From Chromatiales bacterium (lineage in GTDB: Bacteria; Pseudomonadota; Gammaproteobacteria; CAMYNG01): DNA of 6,121 bases. How positions within the stretch are numbered: the first letter of the stretch is position 1; every line of letters starts with the position of its first letter. The stretch is taken from the NCBI GenBank assembly GCA_027021685.1, contig JALUTW010000457.1, positions 1 through 6,121 on the forward strand. Direction: 5' to 3'. A model generated the notes under the pieces. That model was given only the letters and a program-made list of their open reading frames with translations. It made no database searches and was not told where the DNA came from. This document shows, in pieces, positions 5,752 through 6,121 of this stretch. The position numbers and the translations under genes are program-made.

Positions 5752-6121
5752 TCAGGCGCGGCGGCGATCCGCGGCCTCTCCGCTCCCGGCGGCCTGCGCC
5801 GCCGGCCCGGACTGGGGATCCATCTCGATGCTGCCCTTGAACTTGGCCCCGTCCTCCAGCGTGACGCGGGGCGAGACGATGTTGCCCCGCACCCGGCCGG
5901 TCTTCTTGATCACCACCTTTTCGTGGCCCAGCAGGTCGCCGTGCAGTTCGCCCTCGACGACGATGGTGCGGGCCTCCACGTCGGCCCGGACGCGGCCGGA
6001 CTCCCCGATGGTGAGGTGGTTCTTGGCCAGGGTGATGCTGCCCTCCACCTCGCCCTGGATGAGGAAATCCTCCTCGCCCGTGAGTTCACCGCGGAAACGG
6101 ATGGACGCCCCGATGGTGGCC
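5752..6121 (-). CDS. Bactofilin (DUF583), N-terminus beyond the window
   Basis: The gene is cut by the right edge. The 122 codons present run without a stop from the edge to TGA at 5754-5752. The protein is a right-handed beta-helix bactofilin: repeating G-rich strands such as ATIGASIRFRGELTGEEDFL at the edge, then LTIGESGRVRADVEA, VVEGELHGDLLGHEKVVI, GRVRGNIVSPRVTLEDGAKF and KGSIEMD. The last motif block (SPRVTLEDGAKFKGSI) is highly characteristic of the family. A disordered Ala/Gly/Arg tail of about 20 residues follows. Bactofilins polymerise without nucleotide on the inner membrane and scaffold cell-wall or shape enzymes. A GTG at 6048 is not the real start, because the family sequence continues upstream in frame. 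The methyltransferase-like gene follows 7 bases downstream, almost certainly in one operon. Confidence 0.93.
   Translation of the reverse strand, partial: ATIGASIRFRGELTGEEDFLIQGEVEGSITLAKNHLTIGESGRVRADVEARTIVVEGELHGDLLGHEKVVIKKTGRVRGNIVSPRVTLEDGAKFKGSIEMDPQSGPAAQAAGSGEAADRRRA

Noticed and set aside
6046..6048. GTG at 6048 as the bactofilin start
   Set aside because: Bactofilin-type sequence continues in frame upstream to the window edge, so this codon is an internal valine.

Overview
The window is GC-rich chromosomal DNA with tightly packed genes. Codons favour G/C at the third position and intergenic gaps are short. The gene content (a YdcH-type small protein, PilZ, a bactofilin, and an outer-membrane barrel protein ending in phenylalanine) points to a Gram-negative proteobacterium. 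A high-GC gammaproteobacterium of the Ectothiorhodospiraceae/Chromatiales kind is my best guess, inferred from overall flavour and not from a marker gene. I see no rRNA, tRNA, CRISPR array, intact insertion sequence or prophage gene.

Left part (1-1060): a short forward gene for a YdcH/DUF465 coiled-coil protein follows a good extended -10 promoter. It converges on a two-gene reverse unit: an uncharacterised, highly charged 98-residue protein (1060 to 764), then a Pilz-domain protein (760 to 338). These two reverse genes lie in the same reading frame, separated only by TGA and one codon, so they are almost certainly translationally coupled. They may form one c-di-GMP-related unit. A hairpin sits at the YdcH/PilZ convergence.

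Middle part (1061-5005): a 118-base divergent region separates the reverse unit from a forward gene for a polytopic membrane protein of the YbhN / LPG-synthase-TM (flippase-like) family. That gene starts at a TTG chosen by an excellent Shine-Dalgarno. Its 3' end overlaps by 28 bases the 3' end of the largest gene, which is on the reverse strand. This gene encodes a roughly 947-residue exported protein with three modules: a gluzincin metallopeptidase domain (HEVFH), a TolB/WD40-like beta-propeller, and a C-terminal Omp85/BamA-like barrel. It is the most interesting object in the window: apparently a protease plus propeller tethered to its own outer-membrane barrel.

Right part (5006-6121): the 124-base gap upstream of the large gene contains a striking AT-centred imperfect palindrome with a stem of about 22 bp, unlike the surrounding DNA. 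It begins 4 bases after the stop codon of the next gene. Beyond it lies a reverse pair. The upstream gene is a bactofilin whose start lies outside the window. Seven bases downstream of it is a divergent class I methyltransferase-like protein. The bactofilin (cell-shape or envelope scaffold), the flippase-like protein and the barrel peptidase share an envelope theme, but they are not shown to be one operon or pathway.
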